NCBI GenBank assembly: GCA_003427395.1
Contig: BFEA01000194.1
Coordinates: 207,371-249,495, forward strand
Reading direction: 5' to 3'
Source of the DNA: Chara braunii
Lineage: Eukaryota; Streptophyta; Charophyceae; Charales; Characeae
DNA length: 42,125 bases
A model generated the notes under the pieces. It saw nothing but the letters and a program-made list of their open reading frames with translations, made no database searches and was not told the DNA's origin. Shown piece after piece: positions 25,461 through 36,866 of this stretch (position 1 is its first letter; every line of letters begins with the position of its first letter). The position numbers were made by a program, and so were the translations under genes.

Positions 25461-27484
25461 TTAGAGGAGTTAGTTTATATTGTGACAGGTGGCGACATAT
25501 ATAGGAGAGACTATGTTTTAGTCTACCTTTGCTTAGGACACTGACTAGAGGTAGACTAAGACCTAGTTAAGTATGATGACTTGAGTAAGATCGTGATATG
25601 GAGATTACCCTCCACGAACTTATAAACTTAGCTTGAGATTGACCTGTCTTGTGTTACAGGTCTCCTTGATCGATTGACTCAGGATTCGGGATTAGATTCA
25701 ACTTTGATCCTATAAGGATCACCTTCTGTTATCGCTGATAACAGGTCGGTTGCTGACCCGTCGGTTTACGACTCAGTTCCAACTCGCCTTCCATACCCAA
25801 CCTAAAATGGCTTTAGCCCTGGTGATTTTTATTGTTTTGTTAAGGTTTCACCCGGACTTTTCTTGAATGGCCATTTAACAAAGGTATTGATTATTTAATT
25901 ATGGTTGGTTGGCTGGAGGTTGGGGCTTGCATGGCTAAAGCAGGTGGGGTATAAGTATGGAGAGTGGTTGGGGTTGACTCCGTGTAGTGTGTGGACCTTG
26001 TTGACTCATTGATGTGATTGCAGGTATGTTCTGTGGTTCGGATTTTGGATTTGACTGCCTGCGATCACACATATACATATGGTTGTCAGGAGCCCCACAG
26101 TGATTGTGAGAAGTGGTTGTCACATATTTACATATATATGTATGCGTGTATACCTACGTGGGAGGTTCATATGGCCCAAGGGGCCATCATACTAATGGAT
26201 AACTAAGGGGGAGGTAGAAAGAAAACCCCTCCCTCTTGCTTGTATGCTTTTTCTGAATTCTTGGTCGGACGTTAGTCCTGGGTCGGGTTCAAGGTCCTTG
26301 TCCAGGACACCCCAAGCCCTAGGCTCTGCAGAGACGGACCTTGCCCTCGCACAGAGCCTATTTGCTCTGCCCGCCGGGACACCCAACCCAGAGGGCAGAG
26401 ATGCCGCGGGGGCTAAACGGCACGTCCTTCAGCCGTTCAATATCGTGAGGGGTAACCACCCCCGTGATATACTCCTTCAGCCATTCAATATTGCGAGGTC
26501 GAGACTGTGATCACCGCATATAATTAACATCGCTGGTTGGTATAGGCCGAGTTGCAGCCGCGCCGTTTTATATCGAAATTTTACGCGCGACAGTTCGCCG
26601 CCCTATGGTCTGCAGTTATGGGATCGAGAGACTCGATCGGGCGGCCGAGTGTTCAGCGTTGGCATAGGCCGTGGAGCCAACCACAAGAAAAGCGGGGTAC
26701 CCAAGATTGTGATTCTGAGGCAGGGAGGCCTTCGGCCCACATTATTTTTTGGGATTATTATGGTTAGACGTTGTAGTCCGTGGCAGCTGTCAAAGTCAAA
26801 CCCCTTGACTCGTGTCCGGGCCTGGAGTGGGGCTTATCTCCAGGGCAGCAAGAAACAACTGCCACCACAGGTATGAACTAGTGTACCACCCGCTCTGCAT
26901 AAGGTGCAGAAGAGGGTGTGTGGTCTTAAACCGCGCATGGCGGTTGTCCAGCGTCGAGAGATTAACCCTCAAGGCGCGTGTCAGCCTACACTTGAGTGTC
27001 GAGTGTGACCCTCAAGATTACGGAGGACCGCATGAGTATGGGTACTACATGGTACGCCATCATTGCGACTGCTTGCGTACGTTTGCATTGCTGGTCGATG
27101 TGAGTGGGCCCTGCCTCCGCGCGGTTTCATACTAAGTCTCACGCGTGACGCCTATCCGATTTTCGCATCAGAGAGTTATGGGAGGGCTACTGAGGGACTA
27201 AGAGCATTGTCGCGTTAGTTATGTTGTGTTGTTCCGTGTGTATGTTAGGTGTGTGTTTTATTATTGTGTTCCTTAGAGTGGTGTGCGCGCGACGTGGGGG
27301 ATGCGTCCTAGTTGACCGGCGACGAGTCGTGCTTGGGACCTCAGCCCCCCAAGATGTCGGTTCGCGTGCGGGTTCGATAGAGGCGTACTACCGCGCGTGC
27401 CCCCTATGCTACAGCGAACGAGAAACGCCCTCGGCTGGTCCACCTCTGCGATTGCAGCTGATCAACTTTCGTATTGTGGACTGG

Positions 27485-27545
27485 TAGCTCGGCGAGGATA
27501 CGCCCACCGAAGGGAGGTGACAACTCCCGTAAGGTGGAGGTAAGT
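27485..27545 (+). promoter_or_regulatory. tRNA-type A-box-like element in leader
   Basis: TAGCTCGGCGAG matches the pol III A-box TRGCNNAGYNGG at 10 of 12 positions. Copy 3 matches at 12 of 12 (34737-34748, minus) and copy 1 at 11 of 12 (15777-15788). A following GGTGACAACTC is only a poor B-box. It may be a tRNA-derived remnant; promoter function is unproven. Confidence 0.3.
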
Positions 27546-28122
27546 CATGCCTCACGTAGGCCCTGTCCTGTCGTAGGGGCTCGCGAGAGGTATGGCTGGC
27601 GCACTTGGCTGGAGCTGCTTGCGGAAGCTCCATGAATGTATCGCGATGAGGACTAAGTGTCCAACTCCTGCGTGACGCGGCCGGGAGGGTCCCGCGCTAC
27701 CCATGAGTGGTGCCGGACCGATGCGCTCGACACCGTGCTCCTCAACCGAGGACTTTGAAGTACGACTTATATTGTTAGCACCTACACCGATGCTCACGAT
27801 CCAAACGAAAGACTTGAATATTGGGATGAGTTCCGAATGAAGGTAGGCAAGTGGTGAATATTATTTACTTTCCTCGATCCGTGCTAGAAACTTTGAATTC
27901 ATATATTTTTACGCATCTGATTGCATGATTCGTATGTATTTATGACGCGTCTAACTGTTCTGCGAAATGGGTGTTGAAAAGATTATGCGTTCGTAAATCG
28001 GTGGGATCCGTTGCCTTTTGATTTGTTAAGATGGGAAAAAAAAAACTTATTAAGAACTGTCATCGGCTTACGGTCTGACGCTTCGTCGCTTGCTGTACTT
28101 GTACAGATCAGCAACAGTGGTC

Positions 28123-29151
28123 ATGGCTAAAGATGGCGCTTTGCCTAAGGTTTTGCTTTAGAGGAATTCATCTCTCGCTAAAGTGCTAACGCGCGAGTTT
28201 GTAGACGAGTCAATGCCTCCAGACCTTAGAACTCTGTTGTTTCAAGGGAAGGACCTGCCTAACTTTTTGCGCGATTACCTCAACTTTGACCTTGAGAAGA
28301 AATAGGATGAGAGGACAATGTTGACTATGCTGTCTTTATTCATGTGTGAGGAGTTGAGCGAGGAGGTATATTGTTTCATGGCGAGATCGAGAACTTTGAG
28401 TGAACTTGAGGGTTTGTTGAGTTTGAGGTTTTCCGAAAACGAAGTCGACAACCATCATTGTAAAGACCCTGAACGAGTAGTCGGTGGTACGTCGGCGCAA
28501 GAGAAACTAGGCAGTATACAGAAACACGTGAGGGAGTTGGAAGAGAGAATGACGCAACTAGAAAGGGACAGGAAAGGCAAGCGAAAAATCTCGGGGGGAT
28601 CATTAGAAGAGCTAACTGGTGGAAGTGGAGAGAAAACAAATAACGATAATCGATGTTTTTTCCGATATGCAAAGGCGGAGAAAAAACGGTGTGACGACCT
28701 AGAAAGGAAAGGAGATAAGGAAGTGATTGATATTGAAGAAAGACCTAAACCTTCTAAGTTGACCAAGGCCAAGAAACCGAGCTCAAATGATCATGGGTCC
28801 TGGACGAGGTCAAGATTGGGGAAGAGGCTGAGAAAATGGTGGTTGAGGAAATTGTGGTCGAGGAAAAAGTGGTCAGGAAAGTGGTCAAGGGTCTTGGAGA
28901 GGAATAGTGGATTTGAGAAATGTTGTCTGCAGGCATTGTACCCAAAAATGGCATATAATGAGGGTTTGCAACGTCAGAAAGATCGATGAAGCAAATGGTC
29001 TGATAAGCACCGACATGAAGGAGGTGTTTATGACAGATTTATAAACCCCATTGACCCAAACATACCCGGAGGGACGAGACAGGAAGCCTTGCGGCGGGAG
29101 TGCGAATGGTGGACAAAGGCGACAACTTGTATCAGCGGCAGAGAATTGTAA
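28123..29151 (+). pseudogene. gag: Retrotransposon gag with CCHC knuckle, frameshifted
   Basis: Homologue of the remnant at 9465-10481. The frame from ATG 28123 carries TAG stops at 28159 and 28303, then stays open to about 28800 with capsid-like residues (LPNFLRDYLNFDLEKK, MCEELSEEVYCFMARSR) and a basic linker (KGKRKISGG). The acidic stretch after 28803 reads in a second frame, and the knuckle CRHCTQKWHIMRVC (CX2CX4HX4C, 28928-28969) in a third. From about 29020 the last segment (PIDPNIPGGTRQEALRR) is back in the first frame and ends at TAA 29149. There are thus at least three frame changes and two nonsense codons, so the gene is dead. It follows leader copy 2 directly, linking that leader to gag. 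No pol motif is seen downstream. Confidence 0.8.
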
Positions 29152-31050
29152 GGTCACTGGATGATAACGTCGTCAAAAAGTCACGACTACAAATTATAGA
29201 AATAGTTTCCTTTAAGAGGGATAACTGCAAGATGACTATTGAATGATGGAGTAAGGAAGATATGTAGAAAGGTAAGTGAACAAGGCAAGAAAATGTTGTC
29301 CACTGAAGAATGATATATGACAAGTGGGGGAGGCAGTGAAATAAGATGAAGAAGGAGATAAAAGAATTTAAACAGGGTTTTTCAGATATAAGTAAAAGAC
29401 ATCATGAAGTCCACCAAGATAATTGAATAGAAGGAGGAGCAGGAATTTGAAAGCATGGGTATTGCTGAAACATTCCTGGCGTAAGGACAAAAGAAGAACA
29501 AGAGTTCAAAAAGACAAACATCAAAGGATGGTGGAGCGCAGGTAGGCATGAGTGAACAGAGCACTAAGCATGTAGTGCCCCTGAAACCATTGAGCCACTG
29601 ACTTCAAAGGTGGTTGAACAAGTTCTTCGAAGTTTGCATGGACGATAGGAAAATAGGAGAAGGTCTTACTTAGAGGCAACAACTCATTCCTTTGCAAGGG
29701 CAAAGAGTTTGACAGAGACATCTTCACATGACCAAGAGAACAAAGGAGGAAGGGAGAAAGTTGTGTAGACACTATATGAAGAGGGTACAATTGAGAGAAA
29801 ACTGTCCTCGGTAAAAAAAAAATGAGGCTAAGAATTTTTGCTAAGACAGATAGGAGCAAAAGGCTTATCGACATGAAGGGATACATAGGTAAGCAGGCCA
29901 AATAATGATTCATATTCCAGTTATTCAAGTAGTTAGGGCTTCACATGGGGGAATTAGAAAATGTTTTCGCCTAACTGGTGGATGAGCGATATTTTGATTT
30001 CTTTCTTTTGAGTTCTATAATAGGACTCTCACATTTTCCTTTGTTCAGATAAGATATTGTACTCTAGTAGTCGAATGTGAGGTAAGATCTACGACATATT
30101 TGTTATTTATTTTCCGCTTAGATGCAATAATGAAATTTAGTAAATAAGGTAGAAGAGGTGTCATAGAGTATGTACTTCGATATATGAGGTGTCATGCGAT
30201 GTTATCGTCTCTTTTATACTTTTCTGACTCAGCATGTGCACCCTAATAATAGAGGATAAAAGAAACACGTGACTCGAGTTTCAAAACTATTTTTGACTCA
30301 ACATTATGGATTCGACTAAGTTTTCTCTTGAGTTGTATATGATTTTTATCTATGGGGTATGCCGACGAGAAACACTTTTCACTTTCACATTTGAGTTAAT
30401 CCAGTGTTTGATTTTGATTGATGAAATGAGTATCTTGGATATTTGTACAGTCTGTATTACCAAGTCTTCAACTAGGATGCTCAGAAAAACGCCCAAGAGT
30501 TCAAGAAAGATAGGGTGAAAATTTATATGTACAATTTGAAAGTTTTTTTTGCATTTATGGTCAGTCTTTTCAATGCTTTATCTTATGTGGTTATTTTTGA
30601 AAGGGATATGAAAATGTCAATTTTTTTTTGAGGTATTGAAAAAACTCTGCGAGTAAAGGAAATGTATGTTATGAATGGGATGAATGTTTTTTTCGCCTTC
30701 TGACAAGACAAGGGGTCAAACAAATACTTTTTATACATTTTGATGAATATTTTTGTTGTTTTTTTTCTTGACAAAAGATCCCCGAGACGTGTGTCTGTCC
30801 AGCCTTTGATCAAGGTCTGGTAGACACGGCCCCTAAAGTAGCTCTGACGTTGGCCCTTGATCAGAGACAAAATATGACAATTATGTTAAATCATTCTTAA
30901 TTGATGAAATACAAATATCATGTACCAAATTACAAATTGTTTTCTTTCATGTATATATTCAATGGGGTTGTTCACCCATTAAAAGACAACTGACGAGCGG
31001 ATATTATTTTTTTTGGTCAAATTGATGTTCATATGTATATTTTTTCTAAT
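29152..31050 (+). other. 3' noncoding tail of gag element 2
   Basis: Purine-rich sequence (about 29330-29830) is followed by AT-rich sequence. About 30290-30410 resembles the tail of gag element 1. No gene supported. The minus-strand frame at 29521-29928 reads through purine-rich sequence and is compositionally biased. Confidence 0.5.
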
Positions 31051-32790
31051 CATCGCTCATCCACTTTAGGAGGTCAATCTGAGGGATTTAAAACTACCAA
31101 GCCTATGGTGAAAAATTGACATCGCCGGGACGTAACTCCTAGCGTGGGCTGCTGACTAAGGATAATCAGGCAACAGGCCTTTCGATTACGATTTGGAACT
31201 AAAACCTGAGGGGGGGGTCTCCTTGATGATGAAATTGGTTCAGGTAGATATTGGAGGGATCAAGAGTCAGGTCTAGAATGATAGGAGGATTTATACCCGA
31301 TATTGCGCAACCGATACGAGTACCACCGTTAGAATAACAACACGGTGGGCCGCAGTTCCGACCTGATCAACCAGCTGTGGTGGGTTGAGACCAAGGTCAC
31401 TGACCCCCTCGCATTAGACTTCGGGTGGGACGGTAAAACCTGACTTAGGTTAAGACCCGCGTACAAAGGGTGAGATTCAATTCTGATTCCTAACTCCTCA
31501 GACACCCAACGAGATTCTGACAAATAAAGTCTAAAGTTGTGGGGAGGGGTTATCATTGTTTTCCTTGGTGACCTCCAGTACTGTGGTACGGATCCAGTAT
31601 CCCCACTTGGAGTCATATGGAACAATCTTTCTATGGTATTACAAATTTTTGGATATGTGGGAGACCCAGGTTAAAATGCTGGTAGTATCGACGCGCTAAG
31701 GGGGACAGTGAGGGTCTTCAAACCGCAACTTCATCCAGAAAATCGGATTTTGACAACGTGCCGTGTCAGAAGGTCTTTGTTTGCATCTAGATTCCCCAGC
31801 GACGGGGACATCGCTTAATGAGGTCCGGGAAAACTGTCGGAGCAAACACCCTTACAAGGGTATTTGCTCATGTTTTTGCATTCGATGCAGGATCGACGCC
31901 AGCGACCATACCGGAAACAGTCTGAAGTGAAAAGTAAGAATTTTTGGCATGAAGCAAATTTTTCGACCATTGAGGACGAGGTCGCTAGGTGATCATATGC
32001 CATGATACGCTGTGTACAGGTAAGGCTAGTAAAAGTTAAAAGTCTTCAGTTGCAGGGGCCGGAGGATTGAAAGAAAAACAAGAAAAGGTCGCACGGGATG
32101 CAGCGACCACGTTCTAAAACAGTCAAAGGTTCAGACAGGTGAGACAAAGACAAATTAGATAGAGTCTAGTGGTGTTGAACCAACCGGTATGAGAGAGTCG
32201 GCAGGTCGCACAACCGTAAGCTCTAAAGCAGATTGAAAAATTAATATAAACCCAGGTTATGCGGTCGAGGCGACCTATAAAAAACATGCCGCCACCACAC
32301 CAAGCGGCGACGACCGGTACTGAGCCTCCAAAAGTGCTTACTTTTTTCTTCTTCTGCTCGGCCTCGAGTGTCGGGCGCATCTACATTTACATGATGTGGC
32401 GCCGACCTACCTACTACTTGAGTATTTTCTGCTGTTTTGAAGAGTTAGCGGGCCTCTTTTCCCCCGCCACTTGAGTATTTTCCCTGCAGCAACCCTCAAT
32501 GTCACGGTCATGGGCAAGTACCGGCCCTTCGGGCCTGCCGATGAATCAAGTACCCTTGCGGGTCACACACATACTCCGACCGACAAAGAACTCGGACAGG
32601 CGCGCAGACCGGCAAACGTACACACACACAAACTTAGAAATAGGCTCGTGCCGCTGGTTGGGCTGAGTTAAAGCTCTATAGATACTGAAGTTGCTCCCTT
32701 ATTTTTCGAAGTGGGAGCTAACCCAGTAGGTTTCGGTATGAATTATCAAGCATCAGACATATGGATCGAGTCTACTCGACCCTTGAGCTA
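31051..32790. other. Decayed repeats including a family X hairpin
   Basis: A hairpin around ACCCT-TACA-AGGGT (about 31838-31861, with flanking CAAA/TTTG) followed by TTTTTGCA matches repeat family X. Short minus-strand frames (for example 31329-31625) are unrecognised. No gene call. Confidence 0.4.
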
Positions 32791-32794
32791 GCTC

Positions 32795-32920
32795 TTTTTT
32801 TTTTACAAGGAGCTCTACTTCAGTTTCACTCAGGCTCAGTCGGTCGGGGCTTGAACTCGTGACCTGAGTATTAGGACTAGTTGTAGTTAGTTGAACCTCT
32901 GCTTTAACGACGACCCGACA
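32795..32920 (-). mobile_element. tRNA-derived SINE-like element
   Basis: Reading the minus strand: a tRNA-like head, a B-box-like GTTCAAGCC (32848-32856; matches the core GTTCRANNC) within GGTCACGAGTTCAAGCCCC, a weak A-box about 45 nt upstream, a body of about 45 nt, then an A10 tail (32795-32804). Length and order fit a short SINE. Possible flanking duplication is only GAGTCTAG/GAGCTAG, so target-site evidence is weak. Confidence 0.45.
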
Positions 32921-32939
32921 CTAGACTCATACAGGTAGT

Positions 32940-33464
32940 TAGGAATTATATTTCGTGTTTGCACAAGTAGTTAGAAGTTAGATTCTACTTAGTTTTTTTC
33001 CTTTTTGTTTGTTTTGATTACCTTTATTCTTTTTTCTCCATTACTTATTTTTCTTTAAATTTTGTCCTTTCACGAACAAAATGAGAATGCAGTTGCCCCC
33101 CTGAATCTACTTGCACTTTTGAGCAGATTCATCCGGGGACATGACAGTGATGCTCGACCGTGCCGAGATCACAGTCGGATCGACCCGTCACAGTTAGGGG
33201 CAGATCGCGATTGCGGCGTTGAGAAGCGAAGTGTTGGGGAGGTGACTCCGAAGAAGGTAAGTTGCGCAGTGGAGGAAGAATGGAGTGCGGTCATGCTAGC
33301 GACGGAGGGGACCGCGCGCGGAGGATAGTGAAGGACTGTGCGCGGAGCACAACGAAGGACTGTACGGGGAGGATATCGAAGAAGACGCGAGCAGAGAGGA
33401 GAGAGGCATATAAAAGGAAGCGCAGGTCGGATGCAGATTGCAAATAAAGGAAAAGCCGAAAAAG

Positions 33465-33509
<45 letters not shown>
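32940..33509 (+). mobile_element. Possible retroposed transcript 3' end with A45 tail
   Basis: AATAAA (33443-33448) lies about 17 bp before an uninterrupted run of 45 A (33465-33509), the order expected of a reverse-transcribed polyadenylated RNA. Upstream is a pyrimidine-rich stretch (about 32990-33060) and an unrecognised 88-codon frame (33062-33328). The 5' boundary is unknown. A plain A microsatellite is the alternative. Confidence 0.4.
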
Positions 33510-33511
<2 letters not shown>

Positions 33512-33713
33512 AGAAAAAGGGGAAGAAGAGAGGAGGAAAGAAGGATACGAACCGGCCTTGGATCCGCTGCTTACCTTATTGCGAGGGTGGAAAAAAGTAG
33601 GATGTGTGATGCGGCCGTCGACGAAGTCAGGAGGCTGGTTAGTCATCAACCCGACTCGTTGGAATAGGTGCTTATATCTGAAGTGTCTCTGTGCTGTGAT
33701 CGCAGTGCGCGGT

Positions 33714-34135
33714 GCTTAAGGACTGATCGTGATGCATTCATGGAGCGACAGAGAGAACAAGTAAGTTTTCTAACTCACGGCAGACTCTCCAGTGCTTCTA
33801 TCGAATATGATAAGTAAAAGCGAATGAATCTAGCGCAAGAAAGTGGAAATATACACTACTGCACGTGTGTGTGTGTATGTGTGCTCCTACCTCGTTGTCG
33901 AGCGCCTGTCTCTTATACACATCTAGATGTGTATAAGAGACAGGCTTAAGGACTGATCGTGATGCATTCATGGAGCGACAGAGAGAACAAGTAAGTTTTC
34001 TAACTCACGGCAGACTCTCCAGTGCTTCTATCGAATATGATAAGTAAAAGCGAATGAATCTAGCGCAAGAAAGTGGAAATATACACTACTGCACGTGTGT
34101 GTGTGTATGTGTGCTCCTACCTCGTTGTCGAGCGC
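33714..34135. other. False direct duplication around adapter (assembly artefact)
   Basis: 33714-33905 and 33944-34135 are identical 192-bp segments on either side of a synthetic adapter junction. The true locus almost certainly has one copy. Confidence 0.93.
33906..33943. other. Nextera mate-pair junction adapter (synthetic)
   Basis: CTGTCTCTTATACACATCT is followed directly by its reverse complement. This is the Tn5 mosaic-end pair used as the circularisation junction in Nextera mate-pair libraries. Not genomic. Confidence 0.97.
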
Positions 34136-34218
34136 ATCGGTCCTGCACCGCACAAGGCAGCACGGGACCCTCCCGGCCACGTCACGCATGAGTTTGTCTA
34201 TATCCTTGTCTCACAAGT

Positions 34219-34574
34219 GGTTAACGGGGACCCCCACTTTTCGGCCCTGGGTAACGATGATTTTTTTTTTTTTGCCTGTTTTTGTTTTAGGACAAGCTTG
34301 CTGTGTGTCAAATTTGGTGTCATTTGGGTTATTACAATTTGTGTTGTTAATCATCCTGAAAATCCTGAAATTTTGATGAAGTTGTTTTTTGGCAAAATTG
34401 CTTGAAAATGCACTTTTGAGTTGCTGTTTTATGTGTTTTTAATTTTTTTGTTTTGGGTATTTTTTTTGTAATATGTTAGTAAGAAGTGCACTTTATAGAT
34501 TGGTGTGAAGTTTGTTTGGGATGACCTTATGGTTTTCTTATAAATTGAGGTGAAAAATGGGGGGTCGGTTAACC
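34219..34574. mobile_element. MITE-like insert with GGTTAAC terminal inverted repeats
   Basis: It starts GGTTAACGGGGACCCCCAC and ends in a near-complement (GGGGGGTCGGTTAACC); 356 bp, T-rich interior, no coding capacity. It separates two parts of leader copy 3 that are contiguous in copy 2, apart from a few extra flanking bases. I found no convincing target-site duplication, so the superfamily is open. Confidence 0.45.
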
Positions 34575-35564
34575 TTTTCTCTCCTCGTCGTGAATATACA
34601 TGGAGCTTCCGCAAGCCGCTTCGGCCGAGTGAGCCAGCCATACCTCCCGCGAGCCCCTACGACATGATAGGGCCTACGCGAGGCACGACTTACCTCCACC
34701 TTACGAGAGTTGTCACCTCCCTTCGATGGGCGTATCCCCGCTGAGCTACCAGTCCATAGTACGAAAGCTGATCAGTTGCAATCACAGAGGTGGACCAGCC
34801 GAGGGCGTTTCTCGTTCGGTGTAGCATAGGGGGTACGCGCGGTCCCACGCCTCTATCGGACCCGCACGCAAACCGACGCACTGGGGAGGGTGAGATCCCA
34901 AGCGCGACTCGACGTCGATCGACTAGGACGTATCCCACTCACCACGCGCACACCACACTACGAACATAAAAATAAAACACACACACACACATATCAAACA
35001 ACGCAACAACACTCATAGTCCATTTGTAGCCATCCCATAACTCTCTGATGCGGAAATCGGATAGGCGACGCGCGTGAGACTTAGTATAAAACCGCTCGGA
35101 CGCACGGCCTACTCATATGGACTAGCAGTGCAATCATACGCAAGCAGTGGCGTACTATGTAGTGCCCATACTCGTGCGGTCCTCGTTAATCTCGAGGGTC
35201 GCGTTCGACACTCAAGTGTTGGCTGACACGCGCCTTGAGGGGTTGATCTGTCGACGCTGAACAATCGCCAAGTGCGGTTGAGAACCCCACCCTCTTCTGC
35301 ACCCTGCGGAGAGTGGGTGGTACACAGGTTCATACATGTGGTGACAATCGTCTCTTATGGCCTTGGAGACCAACTCCATCATCTAGGGCCTGGAGATAAG
35401 CCAAGGGGTTTGACTTTGACGGTTGTCACGGCCTACAACGTCCAACTATAAAATTCTAAAAAGCAAAGGATAAAAGAGGATCTCCCTCTTCTCTCAAAAA
35501 CATAATCTGTTTAACCCTTACGCACGGTCACAGTAGGCCGCACGAAACACTCAAGACATATATA

Positions 35565-35665
35565 TTTACATATATATAGAGGGTTATTTATATAGAACGA
35601 TCACTTCTCACAGTCACAATGGGGCTCCTCTTAGCCATATATATATATATATATATATGAGCGCA
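35565..35665. repeat. (TA)n microsatellites
   Basis: TATATATTTACATATATATA near 35560 and a TA run at about 35638-35658, inside leader copy 3. Confidence 0.85.
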
Positions 35666-36277
35666 TGCAGTTAAATCCAAAGTTCGAATCACTAAACATA
35701 TATGGAATCACATCAAAGATTCAACCAAAAAGTTTATGCATTACACGGGGTCAACTTCAACCATTCCCTGCACTCATACCTCTTGTTTTAGCAATGCAAG
35801 CCTCACTTTTGTGCAACTTCTCAAAATAAAATACTCTGTACTTTTCTTTAAATGACTATTAAAGTCTGGACGAAAGCTCAACAAAACAGTTCAAATCACG
35901 AGGCTAAAACCTTTAGGTTGAGTGGCAGGAGTGGATTGGAGTTGAATCGTAAACCGACGACTCGACAACCGACATGTTATCAATGATAACAGAAGATGAT
36001 CCTCGTAGGATTGAGCTGAATCTAGCCCAAGTCCTGAATCAATCGATTAAGAAGACCTGAACCACGAGACAGACTAATCCTCAAGCTAAAATCATAAGTA
36101 TATGGAGAGTACAACTCCATAACACATCCACACCCAAAACCATTCTACAAGCTAAGCCTAGACCTGCCTCTAAGCCAGTGCCCAACGCAAGGCAGACCTA
36201 TGACAACATTTCCCCTATTCTGGGTGGATTGCAAGAATCGCCACCTGCCAACATATAATCCAACTCCTTTAAACTAA

Positions 36278-36575
36278 GAAAATTTCGGCAGCGCTTCCCG
36301 TAGGAAAAGTGTCTTTTCAAAATTTATATCAGTCGGAATATGAAACAGAAATAATCTTCAACTTTTCAAAGTCAAATTTTGTCTAACTTCATGAAATAGC
36401 AAAAATTTGGGCAATACTCCTTTTACAAAAGGGGACTTTCCAGATTTTTACTCAGCCATATATGAAATTTAGACAAGTTGAACTTTGAAAAGTCAAAATT
36501 TGACTAACTCCTTAGATTTGCAGAAATTTCGGCAGTGTTTCCCGTAGAGAAAGTAGCTTGCCAAGATTCATACAA
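36278..36575 (-). repeat. Nested long-hairpin modules E (equivalent of D)
   Basis: Three inverted relatives of the D modules: 36518-36575, about 36397-36455, and about 36278-36335. In sense orientation the first reads TTGTATGAATCTTGG paired with CCGAAATTTCTGCAA, with three G.U pairs, around an inner hairpin. Confidence 0.8.
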
Positions 36576-36866
36576 AGCCAAGTATAACAAAAGATTCCAG
36601 AAAATGCGAGAATTGATCTAAGTAAAATAAAGTTAGCTCAGAAAATGCAAAAATTTGAACCAAATCCTATTGCTCTAGCACTGGCGAGTTTCTAAAGCAA
36701 CTACCTGTCAAACTGAAACTCGGACTAAGTAGTGATCTCACTTACCCGCATGCAAGGCCAAACCACAAAGGTAAGTACTCTCACCTACCCAAATCACCTT
36801 TGACAAACAATAGTTCATAGTCTTTCAATGATTTATCCCTTTATACCCAGCTTACATGGGGCATCG

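Larger units (their letters stand above)
23345..28120 (+). mobile_element. Structured leader/LTR-like repeat, copy 2 (precedes gag)
   Basis: Closely related to the inverted copy at 34136-38245, sharing for example GCGGCAGGCGGGATTGCAAC, GATACGCCCAYCGAAGGGAG and ACTAAGTCTCACGCG. Order: basal hairpin (23606-23637), stem-loop array B (23909-24629), long nested hairpins (24921-25346), TGATCC/GGATCA and CTGTTATC/GATAACAG hairpins (25705-25744), a GC-rich region with twin TCCTTCAGCCRTTCAATAT words (about 26426-26496), and an A-box-like TAGCTCGGCGAG (27485-27496). The gag ATG follows at 28123, which is why I treat this as a retroelement 5' leader or LTR. Homology to copy 3 ends near 27750. Confidence 0.7.

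Noticed and set aside
33296-33719. Lys-rich or Phe-rich open frames
   Set aside because: They are translations of the A45 run.
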